Position numbers and translations under genes: made by a program
The notes under the pieces: model-generated
Seen by the model: only the letters and a program-made list of their open reading frames with translations
What the model was told of the DNA's origin: nothing
Databases searched by the model: none
Assembly: GCA_032906705.1 (NCBI GenBank)
Contig: JAJTZC010000042.1
Span: 1 to 9,642, forward strand
Source: DASPPF01 sp032906705
GTDB taxonomy: Archaea > Thermoproteota > Nitrososphaeria > Nitrososphaerales > Gagatemarchaeaceae
Direction of reading: 5' to 3'
DNA length: 9,642 bases
Shown here: one piece after another, positions 1 through 6,035 of the stretch
How positions within the stretch are numbered: position 1 is the stretch's first letter
How the letters are laid out: each line of letters opens with the position of its first letter

Positions 1-111
1 TCTCAAGCGGAACTGAGGCCCTGAAGTTGCTTTTTCTTAAGAATTTGGAGTGGCGAGAAAAAGGCTCTGGTAAGTTGTCTGGCCACGCTCCAGCCGTCGG
101 GGGGCTGCTAA

Positions 112-312
112 GTGGCTGGACACGGCGTAATCCTATCGCTCTTTGGCGTGGTTGCAATAATGGTCGGGGTTCCAACCATATGGTTCTCTCTATTCTTGGG
201 CGTCTGGGCTGACTTGTTTGGACTTGGCTTAGCCCTTTTTGGACTTCTTGCGTTTCTTTTCCTCGATGAGGATACTCTCGAAGATGGGTTGGAGGAGCAA
301 GAAGCTGAATGA
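112..312 (+). CDS. Doubtful small membrane protein, 66 aa
   Basis: An ORF starting at GTG with a G-rich stretch (99-104) about seven bases before it. It would encode two hydrophobic segments (about residues 5-27 and 33-50) and a strongly acidic tail (DEDTLEDGLEEQEAE). No family is recognised. The last 84 bases overlap, on the opposite strand, the 3' end of the 229-951 gene. The Leu/Phe-rich part here is partly the complement of that gene's Lys-rich C-terminus (AAG/AAA read as CTT/TTT), so the hydrophobicity may be an antisense artefact. The only TATA-like stretch upstream (CTTAAGAAT near 36-45) lies too far away for a leaderless start. It could be a real convergent gene, but I favour a chance ORF or a short gene whose end is misread. 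Confidence 0.25.
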   Translation: MAGHGVILSLFGVVAIMVGVPTIWFSLFLGVWADLFGLGLALFGLLAFLFLDEDTLEDGLEEQEAE

Positions 313-951
313 CGCAAGAGCCACACCATACTTCAGGTTATACTGGTCTTGGATTATGGCAAAATTCTCGGTGGATGGCCCGAAGGTAAGAGGGAAATGA
401 TAAGCCTCAACCTGTTTGACGAGCGATGGAGAGTAGAGGCAAGACATACAAATGAATTTCGCGCCCGCAGTGAAGTTGATTGGAACCATGAACGGCCCAG
501 TAGCGTTCGGTTGGTCAATGAAGGTGATGATTCCTTCGGCGACCCACACCCCCGCTCCAGTCTGGTTCAGGAGCGGGACTTTGACATAGCCAGTCTTGGA
601 GTAGTCGCTCGCGACCTCGTAATCAGCATGAAGAAAGGTAAAGGCCTCGTAATGGCTTCTGAGGTCTGTCAAGTTAGCGTCGTAGATAGTAGCCTTCAGG
701 TGTACGTCATTCAGGTTGGTGAAGAACCCAACTGTCGAGAGGGTGATGTTCGCTCGATACGAGACTGGGGGCGCGTCGGCGATATGCAGGGTGTACCGTT
801 GCCCGTTGAGATTGAAAGTCGTCGTATAGAGCAACTCACCATACAACCACGGAGGAACCCAGAGTCCGATGCCAAGCCACGAAAGCCAGCCAGCAATGAC
901 GACCACGGCGATTCTCTTCCTCGTCCAATAGCCGCGCCTGAGTTTGACCAT
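229..951 (-). CDS. Unrecognised membrane-anchored protein with extracytoplasmic domain, 240 aa
   Basis: I do not recognise the family. The basic N-terminus (MVKLRRGYWTRKR) is followed by one hydrophobic helix (about residues 14-34). Next comes a polar, beta-strand-like stretch of about 170 residues with several N-x-S/T sequons, then a second hydrophobic helix (about 207-228) and a Lys-rich tail (EEKKRKKSKKG). The positive-inside rule puts both ends in the cytoplasm and the middle domain outside. Two cysteines (a CxxC-like FICMSC) lie in the outer domain. An in-frame stop lies ten codons upstream of the ATG at 951, so this start is the only usual one; a weak AAGGA site precedes it. It is divergent from the nucleoside transporter operon and shares a structured control region with it. 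A link to transport is possible but not shown. Confidence 0.75.
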   Translation of the reverse strand: MVKLRRGYWTRKRIAVVVIAGWLSWLGIGLWVPPWLYGELLYTTTFNLNGQRYTLHIADAPPVSYRANITLSTVGFFTNLNDVHLKATIYDANLTDLRSHYEAFTFLHADYEVASDYSKTGYVKVPLLNQTGAGVWVAEGIITFIDQPNATGPFMVPINFTAGAKFICMSCLYSPSLVKQVEAYHFPLTFGPSTENFAIIQDQYNLKYGVALASFSFLLLQPIFESILIEEKKRKKSKKG

Positions 952-1035
952 TATCTCGATTCCTTTGCCTTGAAGTATTCACCAAGCACGGCTCTCGCTG
1001 TCTCTGGGATGGTTTCAAGTTTTCGTGCCCTGCGC

Positions 1036-1129
1036 GGCTATGGTAACTTGACGCGGGACTCGCCCTCCGAGAGGGCGCATCTCCAGCGAGTTAACATGGA
1101 GATGAACCAACTGTCAAGTTAACAGAGCC
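1036..1129. repeat. Nested inverted repeats, possible three-way junction
   Basis: The outer arms 1036-1052 and 1113-1129 are inverted repeats matching at 15 of 17 positions. Between them lie two perfect hairpins placed back to back: 1061-1077 (CGCCCTC, loop CGA, GAGGGCG) and 1078-1104 (CATCTCCA, 11-base loop, TGGAGATG). Together they could fold as a three-way junction in DNA or RNA. The loop of the second hairpin and the right outer arm both contain AGTTAACA. The element lies upstream of the operon's TATA box, so it is not in that mRNA. It would be in the (-) gene's leader only if that gene starts near 1130. Either a cluster of operator sites or a structured leader would explain it. Confidence 0.5.
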
Positions 1130-1142
1130 TGCCGTTGGAGCG

Positions 1143-1150
1143 TTTAAGTA
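1143..1150 (+). promoter_or_regulatory. TATA box of nucleoside transporter operon
   Basis: TTTAAGTA lies 30 bases before the TTG at 1181, so transcription should start close to 1175, giving a leader of only a few bases. The core TTAAGTA is the same as in the two promoters of the transposon further on. The right outer arm of the inverted repeat ends 13 bases upstream, a suitable place for a regulator that acts next to TFB. Confidence 0.55.
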
Positions 1151-1180
1151 TCCAAAGACGGCAAGGGGCGCCGAGAATAC

Positions 1181-2416
1181 TTGCTCACGCAAACTAGAAG
1201 GGGACTGAGCACTACAGCCGGAGTCGCAATCGTCATCATCCTGCTGGTAATCGCGGGCGCGGCCTACTACTTCCTGTCTACCTCGCCGGGTACCCCGACG
1301 AGCGCGACGCAGGCGGCGCTGCCAGGCAAGGGGTTCACGATAGGTGTCATATACGACACAGGCGGCAAAGGCGACAAGTCTTTCAACGACATGGCCTATG
1401 CTGGCGTAGTCAACGCCAACAAGACGCTCGGAGTCAACTACAAGGAGCTCGGCTCGAGCAGCGCAACAGACTACACACCCAACATCGAGAGGATGGTATC
1501 GACCAAGGTCAACCTCATCATAGCTGTCGGATTCCTGATGGACACCGACGTTGCCGCCGAAGCGGCGAAGTATCCTAACCAGAATTTCGCGCAGATCGAC
1601 GGCGACATCTACAACATGTCCAACGTGGTCGCAATCAAGTTCCAGGAGCACGTAGGAAGCGCAATCATGGGAGCTTTGGCCGCTGCGATGACCCAGACCG
1701 GCAAGGTCGGGTTCATCGGGGGCATGGACATCGGAATCATCCACAAGTTCTGGCACGGCTGGCAGTATGGCGTCTCCTGGGGAGCCAATTACACCCACAA
1801 GAGCGTCACAGCGTTGCCTGCCCAGTACACAGGAACCACTCCGGCAGCCTGGAACGCGCCTGACGTGGCGAAGTCCGAGGCCGCTGGAATGTTCCAGCAG
1901 GGTGCAGACATCATATTCGCGGCCGCAGGCGCTAGCGGCACTGGCCTGTTCGACCAGACCGGAGCTCTAGACCAGCAGACGAGTTGGAACTGGAACGCCA
2001 ATACTCCTCCAAAGTACATGGCGATCGGCGTTGACGCCGACCAGGACTACTACGGCACTCAGCAGTACTTCGTCAACCACGCCACGAGTGGCTTCCAATC
2101 GCCTTCCTTCATCCTGAGCTCAGAGATGAAGAGGGTCGACGTGGGAGTCTTCAACGTAATCAAGAGCGTGGTCTACAACAATTACAGCAGCTTCTACAAC
2201 AACCCGACGCAGTGGGCGCCTTCCTACTGGAACGGCCCGACTGCGACGCACACCAAGGGCGTCTACCTGCTTGGACTAGCCCAGCACGCGGTCGGCCTTA
2301 GTCCGATGACCTACACCTCGCAGTACCTGACGCCTCTGGCAAACAAGGTCGTTGCTCAGCTCACGGCGGCAATCCTCAACGGCACGGCAGTCGTCCCCGA
2401 GAACTACAACCCGTAA
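1181..2416 (+). CDS. BMP/PnrA-type nucleoside-binding protein of ABC transporter, 411 aa
   Basis: Extracellular substrate-binding subunit of a basic membrane protein (Bmp/PnrA/TmpC) family importer; characterised members bind purine or other nucleosides. The TTG start sits just after the promoter. Residues 6-9 (RG-LS) followed by a hydrophobic run to about 32 fit an archaeal class III signal peptide, cleaved by a prepilin peptidase-like enzyme after Gly8. There is no lipobox cysteine. A T/S/P/G-rich linker (33-50) leads to the binding domain. Its first strand and loop (FTIGVIYDTGG, then GDKSFND at 64-70) are the family hallmark for ribose/base binding; later marks are GFIGGMD (177-183), AAAGASGTG (247-255), GVDADQD (283-289) and Lys317 in SSEMKR. 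Many N-x-S/T sequons fit an exported archaeal protein. It is the first gene of the operon and is followed by a hairpin that should keep its mRNA level above that of the others. Exact substrate is inferred. Confidence 0.9.
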   Translation: MLTQTRRGLSTTAGVAIVIILLVIAGAAYYFLSTSPGTPTSATQAALPGKGFTIGVIYDTGGKGDKSFNDMAYAGVVNANKTLGVNYKELGSSSATDYTPNIERMVSTKVNLIIAVGFLMDTDVAAEAAKYPNQNFAQIDGDIYNMSNVVAIKFQEHVGSAIMGALAAAMTQTGKVGFIGGMDIGIIHKFWHGWQYGVSWGANYTHKSVTALPAQYTGTTPAAWNAPDVAKSEAAGMFQQGADIIFAAAGASGTGLFDQTGALDQQTSWNWNANTPPKYMAIGVDADQDYYGTQQYFVNHATSGFQSPSFILSSEMKRVDVGVFNVIKSVVYNNYSSFYNNPTQWAPSYWNGPTATHTKGVYLLGLAQHAVGLSPMTYTSQYLTPLANKVVAQLTAAILNGTAVVPENYNP

Positions 2417-2419
2417 AGA

Positions 2420-2454
2420 TAGGTGAGCAGGAGCTCACCTACCTTCTTCTTTTT
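2420..2454 (+). terminator. Hairpin plus T-tract between binding protein and ATPase
   Basis: A perfect 9-bp stem (TAGGTGAGC / GCTCACCTA, loop AGGA) begins four bases after the stop codon of the binding-protein gene. It is followed by a pyrimidine tract ending in TTTTT. In archaea termination depends mainly on the T-tract, so this is probably a leaky terminator or 3'-end stabiliser that lets only some transcripts reach the ATPase and permeases. The hairpin also covers the GTG at 2423, arguing against that codon as the ATPase start. Confidence 0.6.
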
Positions 2455-2460
2455 GGTGAT
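2455..2460 (+). promoter_or_regulatory. Shine-Dalgarno site of ABC ATPase gene
   Basis: GGTGAT is the exact complement of the archaeal 16S rRNA end (ATCACC). It lies four bases before TTG 2465 and 16 bases before ATG 2477. It therefore favours the TTG as start, although the spacing is a little short. Confidence 0.5.
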
Positions 2461-2464
2461 AGGT

Positions 2465-3976
2465 TTGAGCGAAGCAATGGTCTCGATGAAGGGGATTCGA
2501 AAGGAGTTTCCCGGGGTCATTGCTGTAGACAACGTCGATTTTCAGACAATGAAGGGAGAGGTGATGGGCTTGCTCGGCGAAAACGGGGCCGGGAAGAGCA
2601 CGCTGATGAACATCCTCTACGGACTCTACAGGCCAGACCATGGGAGCATCGAGATTGACGGCAGGCCCGTGAAGGTCAGCAGCTCGAGGGATGCGATCAA
2701 CCACGGCATCGGGATGGTCCACCAGGCGTTCACACTTGTGCCAAACCTCACGGTGCAGGAGAACATAATTCTGGGGTTCGAGCCGTCATCCATGGGAGTC
2801 CTTGACCGTGCCAAGGCCCGGCAGATGGTCAAGGAACTCGTCGGCAAGACCGGGCTCGGGATAGACCAGGACGAACTCGTTGAAGACCTGCCCACGGGGT
2901 TCAAGCAGAGGGTGGAGATACTCAAGGCGCTCTTCAGAGGGGCAAAGGTACTCATCCTGGACGAGCCGACAGCTGTCCTGACCCCCCTCGAGGTAGAGGA
3001 GCTCTTCAAGTCAATCCGCAGGCTCGTCGCGTCGGGTGCGACGGTGGTCTTCATCACCCACAAGCTGAAGGAGGTAATGGAAATCACCAGCCGAATCACT
3101 GTCATGAGACATGGCAAGGTGGTGGGCATACTGGACACAGCGGACGCCTCCTATGGCGAGCTCGCGAAGCTAATGGTGGGCAGGGATGTGGAGAGGAAGT
3201 TCACGTTCGCGGAGTACGAGCCGGGAAAGGTCCTCATCGAGGTGAAGGGTCTGTGTTACGGAGACAAACACAAACCGAAGGCGGTGAACGACTGTTCATT
3301 TTCAGTCCGAGAGGGAGAGATAGTGAGCCTGGCGGGCGTGGAAGGGAACGGGCAGACGGAGCTCGTTGAGACCTTAATGGGGCTCAAGAAGCCGACCTCC
3401 GGCGTCATAGAGCTGAAGGGGAGGGTCGCGATAGGATTCACGACAAAGAAGATACTGGACCTCTCGGTCGCGCACATCCCAGAGGATAGGGCGCTGAGGG
3501 GGCTCGTAATGGACTTCTCCCTAGCCGAGAACGCTATCCTCGGCGGTGTGGACAAGCCTCAGTTTTCGACCAGGGCCGGGTTCATGCACGTCGGCAGGGT
3601 CAGAGAATTCGCCAAGAAAATCGTGGGCGCCTTCGACATCGTCACCCCCAGCATCGACACCCAGGCGAAGAATCTGTCAGGCGGGAATCAGCAGAAGCTG
3701 ATCGTCGGGCGGGAACTGACGGCGAACCCCGAGCTGCTGATCGCGCACCAACCGACGAGAGGTCTTGATGTCGGCAGCACTGAATACATACAGTCGCTGC
3801 TGGTTCAGGCCAGGAACAGCGGTAGAGGGGTGCTCCTCGTGAGCGCTGATTTCGACGAAGTACTCGACCTCAGCGACAGGATTCTAGTGATGTACGAAGG
3901 GAGGATCATAGGAGAGCTGAAGAGAGGAACAGGCATAGAAGAGCTCGGAAAGCTTCTCGGGGGAGTCGCGGCATAA
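2465..3976 (+). CDS. Nucleoside ABC importer ATPase, two nucleotide-binding domains, 503 aa
   Basis: Cytoplasmic energy-coupling subunit with two fused ATPase domains, as in sugar/nucleoside (RbsA/BmpB-like) importers. First domain: Walker A GENGAGKST (38-46), Q-loop Gln87, a weakened signature LPTGFKQRVEILKAL (142-156), Walker B VLILDEPTA (162-170) and the switch His199. Second domain: the family's altered Walker A GVEGNGQTE (291-299), full signature LSGGNQQK (404-411), and a Walker B LLIAHQPTRGLD (424-435) in which the catalytic Glu is replaced. So one composite ATP site is active and one is degenerate, as is normal for this family. Start: TTG 2465 follows a Shine-Dalgarno site; ATG 2477 (MVSMKGIRKEF) is the conservative alternative; GTG 2423 is unlikely because it lies within the hairpin. 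Two bases separate its stop from the permease gene. Confidence 0.9.
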   Translation: MSEAMVSMKGIRKEFPGVIAVDNVDFQTMKGEVMGLLGENGAGKSTLMNILYGLYRPDHGSIEIDGRPVKVSSSRDAINHGIGMVHQAFTLVPNLTVQENIILGFEPSSMGVLDRAKARQMVKELVGKTGLGIDQDELVEDLPTGFKQRVEILKALFRGAKVLILDEPTAVLTPLEVEELFKSIRRLVASGATVVFITHKLKEVMEITSRITVMRHGKVVGILDTADASYGELAKLMVGRDVERKFTFAEYEPGKVLIEVKGLCYGDKHKPKAVNDCSFSVREGEIVSLAGVEGNGQTELVETLMGLKKPTSGVIELKGRVAIGFTTKKILDLSVAHIPEDRALRGLVMDFSLAENAILGGVDKPQFSTRAGFMHVGRVREFAKKIVGAFDIVTPSIDTQAKNLSGGNQQKLIVGRELTANPELLIAHQPTRGLDVGSTEYIQSLLVQARNSGRGVLLVSADFDEVLDLSDRILVMYEGRIIGELKRGTGIEELGKLLGGVAA

Positions 3977-3978
3977 CG

Positions 3979-5061
3979 GTGAGCAGCGAAGAAGAGGGCT
4001 GGGCCAAGGCCCTGTACAGGCTCTTCATGAGGGCAGTGCCCTCCCTGATAGCCCTTCTCCTCGGGCTCCTTGCGGGAGCGGTCTTGATTCTGCTCGCTGG
4101 GTACAGCCCGATTCTGGTCTTCAGCGCGATGATCAACGGGGCTTTCGGCACGAATGACGGCCAATCTTACCTGCTGACGTACATGGCTACGCTGATTCTC
4201 GCAGCCCTCGCCTTCCTGCTGCCAGGAAAGGCCGGAATATGGAACGTCGGGGCGCAGGGCCAGATCTACTTCGGCGGGATTTTCGCAGCCATGGTAGCCC
4301 TCTTCATACCACTCCCGCTTGTGCTCTGGCCTCTGGTCGCCTTCATAGTCGCGGGCCTGTCGGGGGCAATGTGGGCGTTCATACCAGGAGTGCTCGAGCC
4401 GTACAGGAAGGCATCGGCCATCGTGACCACGATCATGATGAACTACATAGCGCAGGCTACCGCGTCGTACCTCCTCTTCAATTACATTGGTCGGTTGATT
4501 CCGCAGACGCTGGTATCGAACCAGACCCCTCGCTTCAGCACCGTCGTCGCGCTTCCAAAGATACCAGGCTACTCCGCATCGATAATGATCTTCATCTCCA
4601 TCTTCGCCGCATTCGCATGCTGGTACTTCCTGCAGAGGACGTCCCTCGGCTACAAGATCAGGGCCACCGGGTCGGGACCGATGTCCGCCCAGGCGAAGGG
4701 GATTAACCCCAAGAAGATGCAGGTGATAGCGATGGCAATAGGCGGCCTGATTGCTGGGATCGCCGGAGCCGGGGACGTGCTGTCCAGGGGCAACTATGTG
4801 GACCAGTTCGCTGAGGGCTGGTTCGGAGGAGAAGGGTTCGCAGGGATAGCAGTCGCGCTCGTCGCTGCGAACAATCCTATTGGTTCGATCTTCTCTGCGG
4901 TCCTGTTCGGCGTGATGGTGGCGGGCGCGCCCTCGATCCAATTGCAGGGGCTCCCGAGAGAGTTGGTCTGGGCGATGCAGGGCCTGATCATCCTCTTCAC
5001 TGCAATGCCGTACCTGAGCCGAGCGATTCTCAAGAGGACGGGGAAGAAGAAATGGACCTGA
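3979..5061 (+). CDS. Nucleoside ABC importer permease 1, 360 aa
   Basis: Membrane channel subunit of the BPD_transp_2 type (BmpC/YufP-like). An acidic cytoplasmic N-terminus (MSSEEEG) is followed by about ten hydrophobic segments starting near residue 20. Family marks are KAGIWNVGAQGQ (84-95), SAIVTTIMMNYIA (146-158), and the cytoplasmic coupling loop LGYKIRATGSGP...AKGI (223-242) that docks on the ATPase. The start is GTG 3979, three bases after the ATPase stop; ATG 4027 would remove the acidic leader and is less likely. The last ten bases overlap the second permease gene, so the two are translationally coupled and presumably form the heterodimeric channel. The long frames on the opposite strand (3805-4941) and in +2 (4239-4706) are shadows. 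Confidence 0.9.
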   Translation: MSSEEEGWAKALYRLFMRAVPSLIALLLGLLAGAVLILLAGYSPILVFSAMINGAFGTNDGQSYLLTYMATLILAALAFLLPGKAGIWNVGAQGQIYFGGIFAAMVALFIPLPLVLWPLVAFIVAGLSGAMWAFIPGVLEPYRKASAIVTTIMMNYIAQATASYLLFNYIGRLIPQTLVSNQTPRFSTVVALPKIPGYSASIMIFISIFAAFACWYFLQRTSLGYKIRATGSGPMSAQAKGINPKKMQVIAMAIGGLIAGIAGAGDVLSRGNYVDQFAEGWFGGEGFAGIAVALVAANNPIGSIFSAVLFGVMVAGAPSIQLQGLPRELVWAMQGLIILFTAMPYLSRAILKRTGKKKWT

Positions 5062-5969
5062 CCCTCATCGTCGTCGTGGTCGCCGTGGGCCTTCAGCAGG
5101 CGGTCACAGTCGGGCTGGCAGCCCAGGGCGAGCTGCTCTCAGAGAAATCCGGAATCCTCAACATCGGGCTGGAAGGGGTCATGCTAATGTCTGCCTTCTC
5201 CGCAGCCTACGCCAACTGGTTCTTCGAATCTCGGGTGGGGCTGTTGTCGCCCGCTATCGCGCTGCTCATAGGTCTCGTCGTGGGCATGGCAGCGAACCTC
5301 TTCTTTTCATTCGTCAGCACGAAGCTGCAGGTGGACCAGGTAATCGCAGGAATAGGGGTGAACATCTTCGCGGGGGGAATCACAATAGTGGCGACGATAG
5401 CCAACTTCCAGTCGTTCGACTCGACCCCGCTCGCGAACCAGCTACCCGCCCTCTTCTCGATACCGGGGATGGCTTCAACGGGGTCGGTCAGCATCCTCGA
5501 GGTGGGGATGTTCATAATCCCGGTGCTCATGTACCTCCTGCTCCGCAGGACGACCTTCGGTCTCCACGTGAGGGCCGTTGGTGAGAACCCCAAAGCTGCG
5601 GAGGCCGCGGGGCTGGACGTGGCCAAGACAAGGATCCTAGCCACCACCATTGGGGGCGCGCTCCTCGGTCTGGCAGGGGCAAACCTCTCCGTCATCCTCT
5701 CGAACTATTTCGTGAGGAGTATGACCAGGGGGCTGGGCTTCATCGCTCTGGCCGCGGTGATAGCGGGCGCCTGGAGCCCCATCTGGGTGCTAGGGTTGAG
5801 CGTACTTTTCGGAATGAGCTGGGGAGTCTACGTGCAGTTCAACAGCACCCAGGGCTACACCTTCCTTTTCGGCTCGCTGCCTTACCTCGTCACGGTGGTA
5901 GTACTCGCACTGGCGTCGACCAGGCTGAGGCCGCCTGCAGCTCTTGCAACTCCTTACAAGAAAGAATAG
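5052..5969 (+). CDS. Nucleoside ABC importer permease 2, 305 aa
   Basis: Second channel subunit (BmpD/YufQ-like, BPD_transp_2). The family signature GELLSEKSGILNIGLEGVML lies at 26-45, followed by about eight hydrophobic segments. The coupling loop FGLHVRAVGENPKAAEAAGL (169-188) matches that of the first permease. The ATG overlaps the upstream gene's TGA region by ten bases. A purine-rich stretch (GAGGACGGGG, 5034-5043) precedes it. The gene ends nine bases before the left target-site duplication of the transposon, so the operon is intact. Any gene that once followed it (here S26e) is now about 3.6 kb away. No terminator hairpin is visible in the few bases before the transposon. Confidence 0.9.
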   Translation: MDLTLIVVVVAVGLQQAVTVGLAAQGELLSEKSGILNIGLEGVMLMSAFSAAYANWFFESRVGLLSPAIALLIGLVVGMAANLFFSFVSTKLQVDQVIAGIGVNIFAGGITIVATIANFQSFDSTPLANQLPALFSIPGMASTGSVSILEVGMFIIPVLMYLLLRRTTFGLHVRAVGENPKAAEAAGLDVAKTRILATTIGGALLGLAGANLSVILSNYFVRSMTRGLGFIALAAVIAGAWSPIWVLGLSVLFGMSWGVYVQFNSTQGYTFLFGSLPYLVTVVVLALASTRLRPPAALATPYKKE

Positions 5970-5977
5970 GCCCCCGA

Positions 5978-5985
5978 CGCGCAGC
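5978..5985 (+). repeat. Target-site duplication, left copy
   Basis: CGCGCAGC directly outside the left inverted repeat, repeated exactly at 9542-9549. Eight bases is the duplication length of the IS6 and IS1 families. Confidence 0.9.
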
Positions 5986-6035
5986 GGAACTGTCAAGATA
6001 ACGGCTCATCGAATCCTCCGTCAAGCGTCGGCTCA
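5986..6035 (+). repeat. Left terminal inverted repeat, 50 bp
   Basis: It starts GGAACTGTCAAG and matches the reverse complement of 9492-9541 at all 50 positions; the first mismatch comes at 6036. It contains two tandem copies of GTCAAG-N(3-4)-CGGCTCA, 27-28 bases apart, which probably are two transposase binding sites. The transposase gene ends inside it: its last 13 residues (EPTLDGGFDEPLS) and stop are written by this repeat. Confidence 0.95.

Larger units (their letters stand above)
952..1180. promoter_or_regulatory. Divergent intergenic control region
   Basis: This gap separates the membrane protein (-) from the transporter operon (+). It holds the TATA box for the operon (1143-1150) and, upstream of that, a nested set of inverted repeats (1036-1129). 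The motif G(G/T)TAAC occurs three times (1042-1048 region, 1090-1095, 1119-1124). I see no credible ORF on the + strand here; the long + frame covering 349-1122 is the antisense shadow of the membrane protein gene. For the (-) gene no strong TATA is visible near its ATG. The complement of the 1143-1150 box reads TACTTAAA and could serve both directions. Confidence 0.5.

Noticed and set aside
3..212. Open plus frame entering from the left edge, ending in a stop at 210-212
   Set aside because: Only about 69 codons, low-complexity composition and no recognisable family feature; it overlaps the 112-312 frame. It might be the tail of an upstream gene, but nothing supports that.
1030..1036. CTGCGCG, seven bases of the reversed target duplication, beside the left arm of the 1036-1129 structure
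   Set aside because: A GC-rich 7-mer is expected by chance in 9.6 kb; no second copy flanks the other arm.
349..1122. Long plus-strand ORF of 257 codons
   Set aside because: It lies antisense to the membrane protein gene 229-951, has no coherent domain or hydrophobic pattern, and runs through the inverted-repeat region.
2423..2464. GTG 2423 as start of the ABC ATPase
   Set aside because: It lies inside the hairpin and adds a stretch (SRSSPTFFFLVIG) not expected before the first strand of the ATPase; TTG 2465 has a GGTGAT site and ATG 2477 is also adequate.
3805..4941. Minus-strand ORF of 378 codons
   Set aside because: Antisense to the ATPase end and first permease; its His/Arg/Glu-rich composition is typical of a shadow of a GC-rich membrane protein gene.
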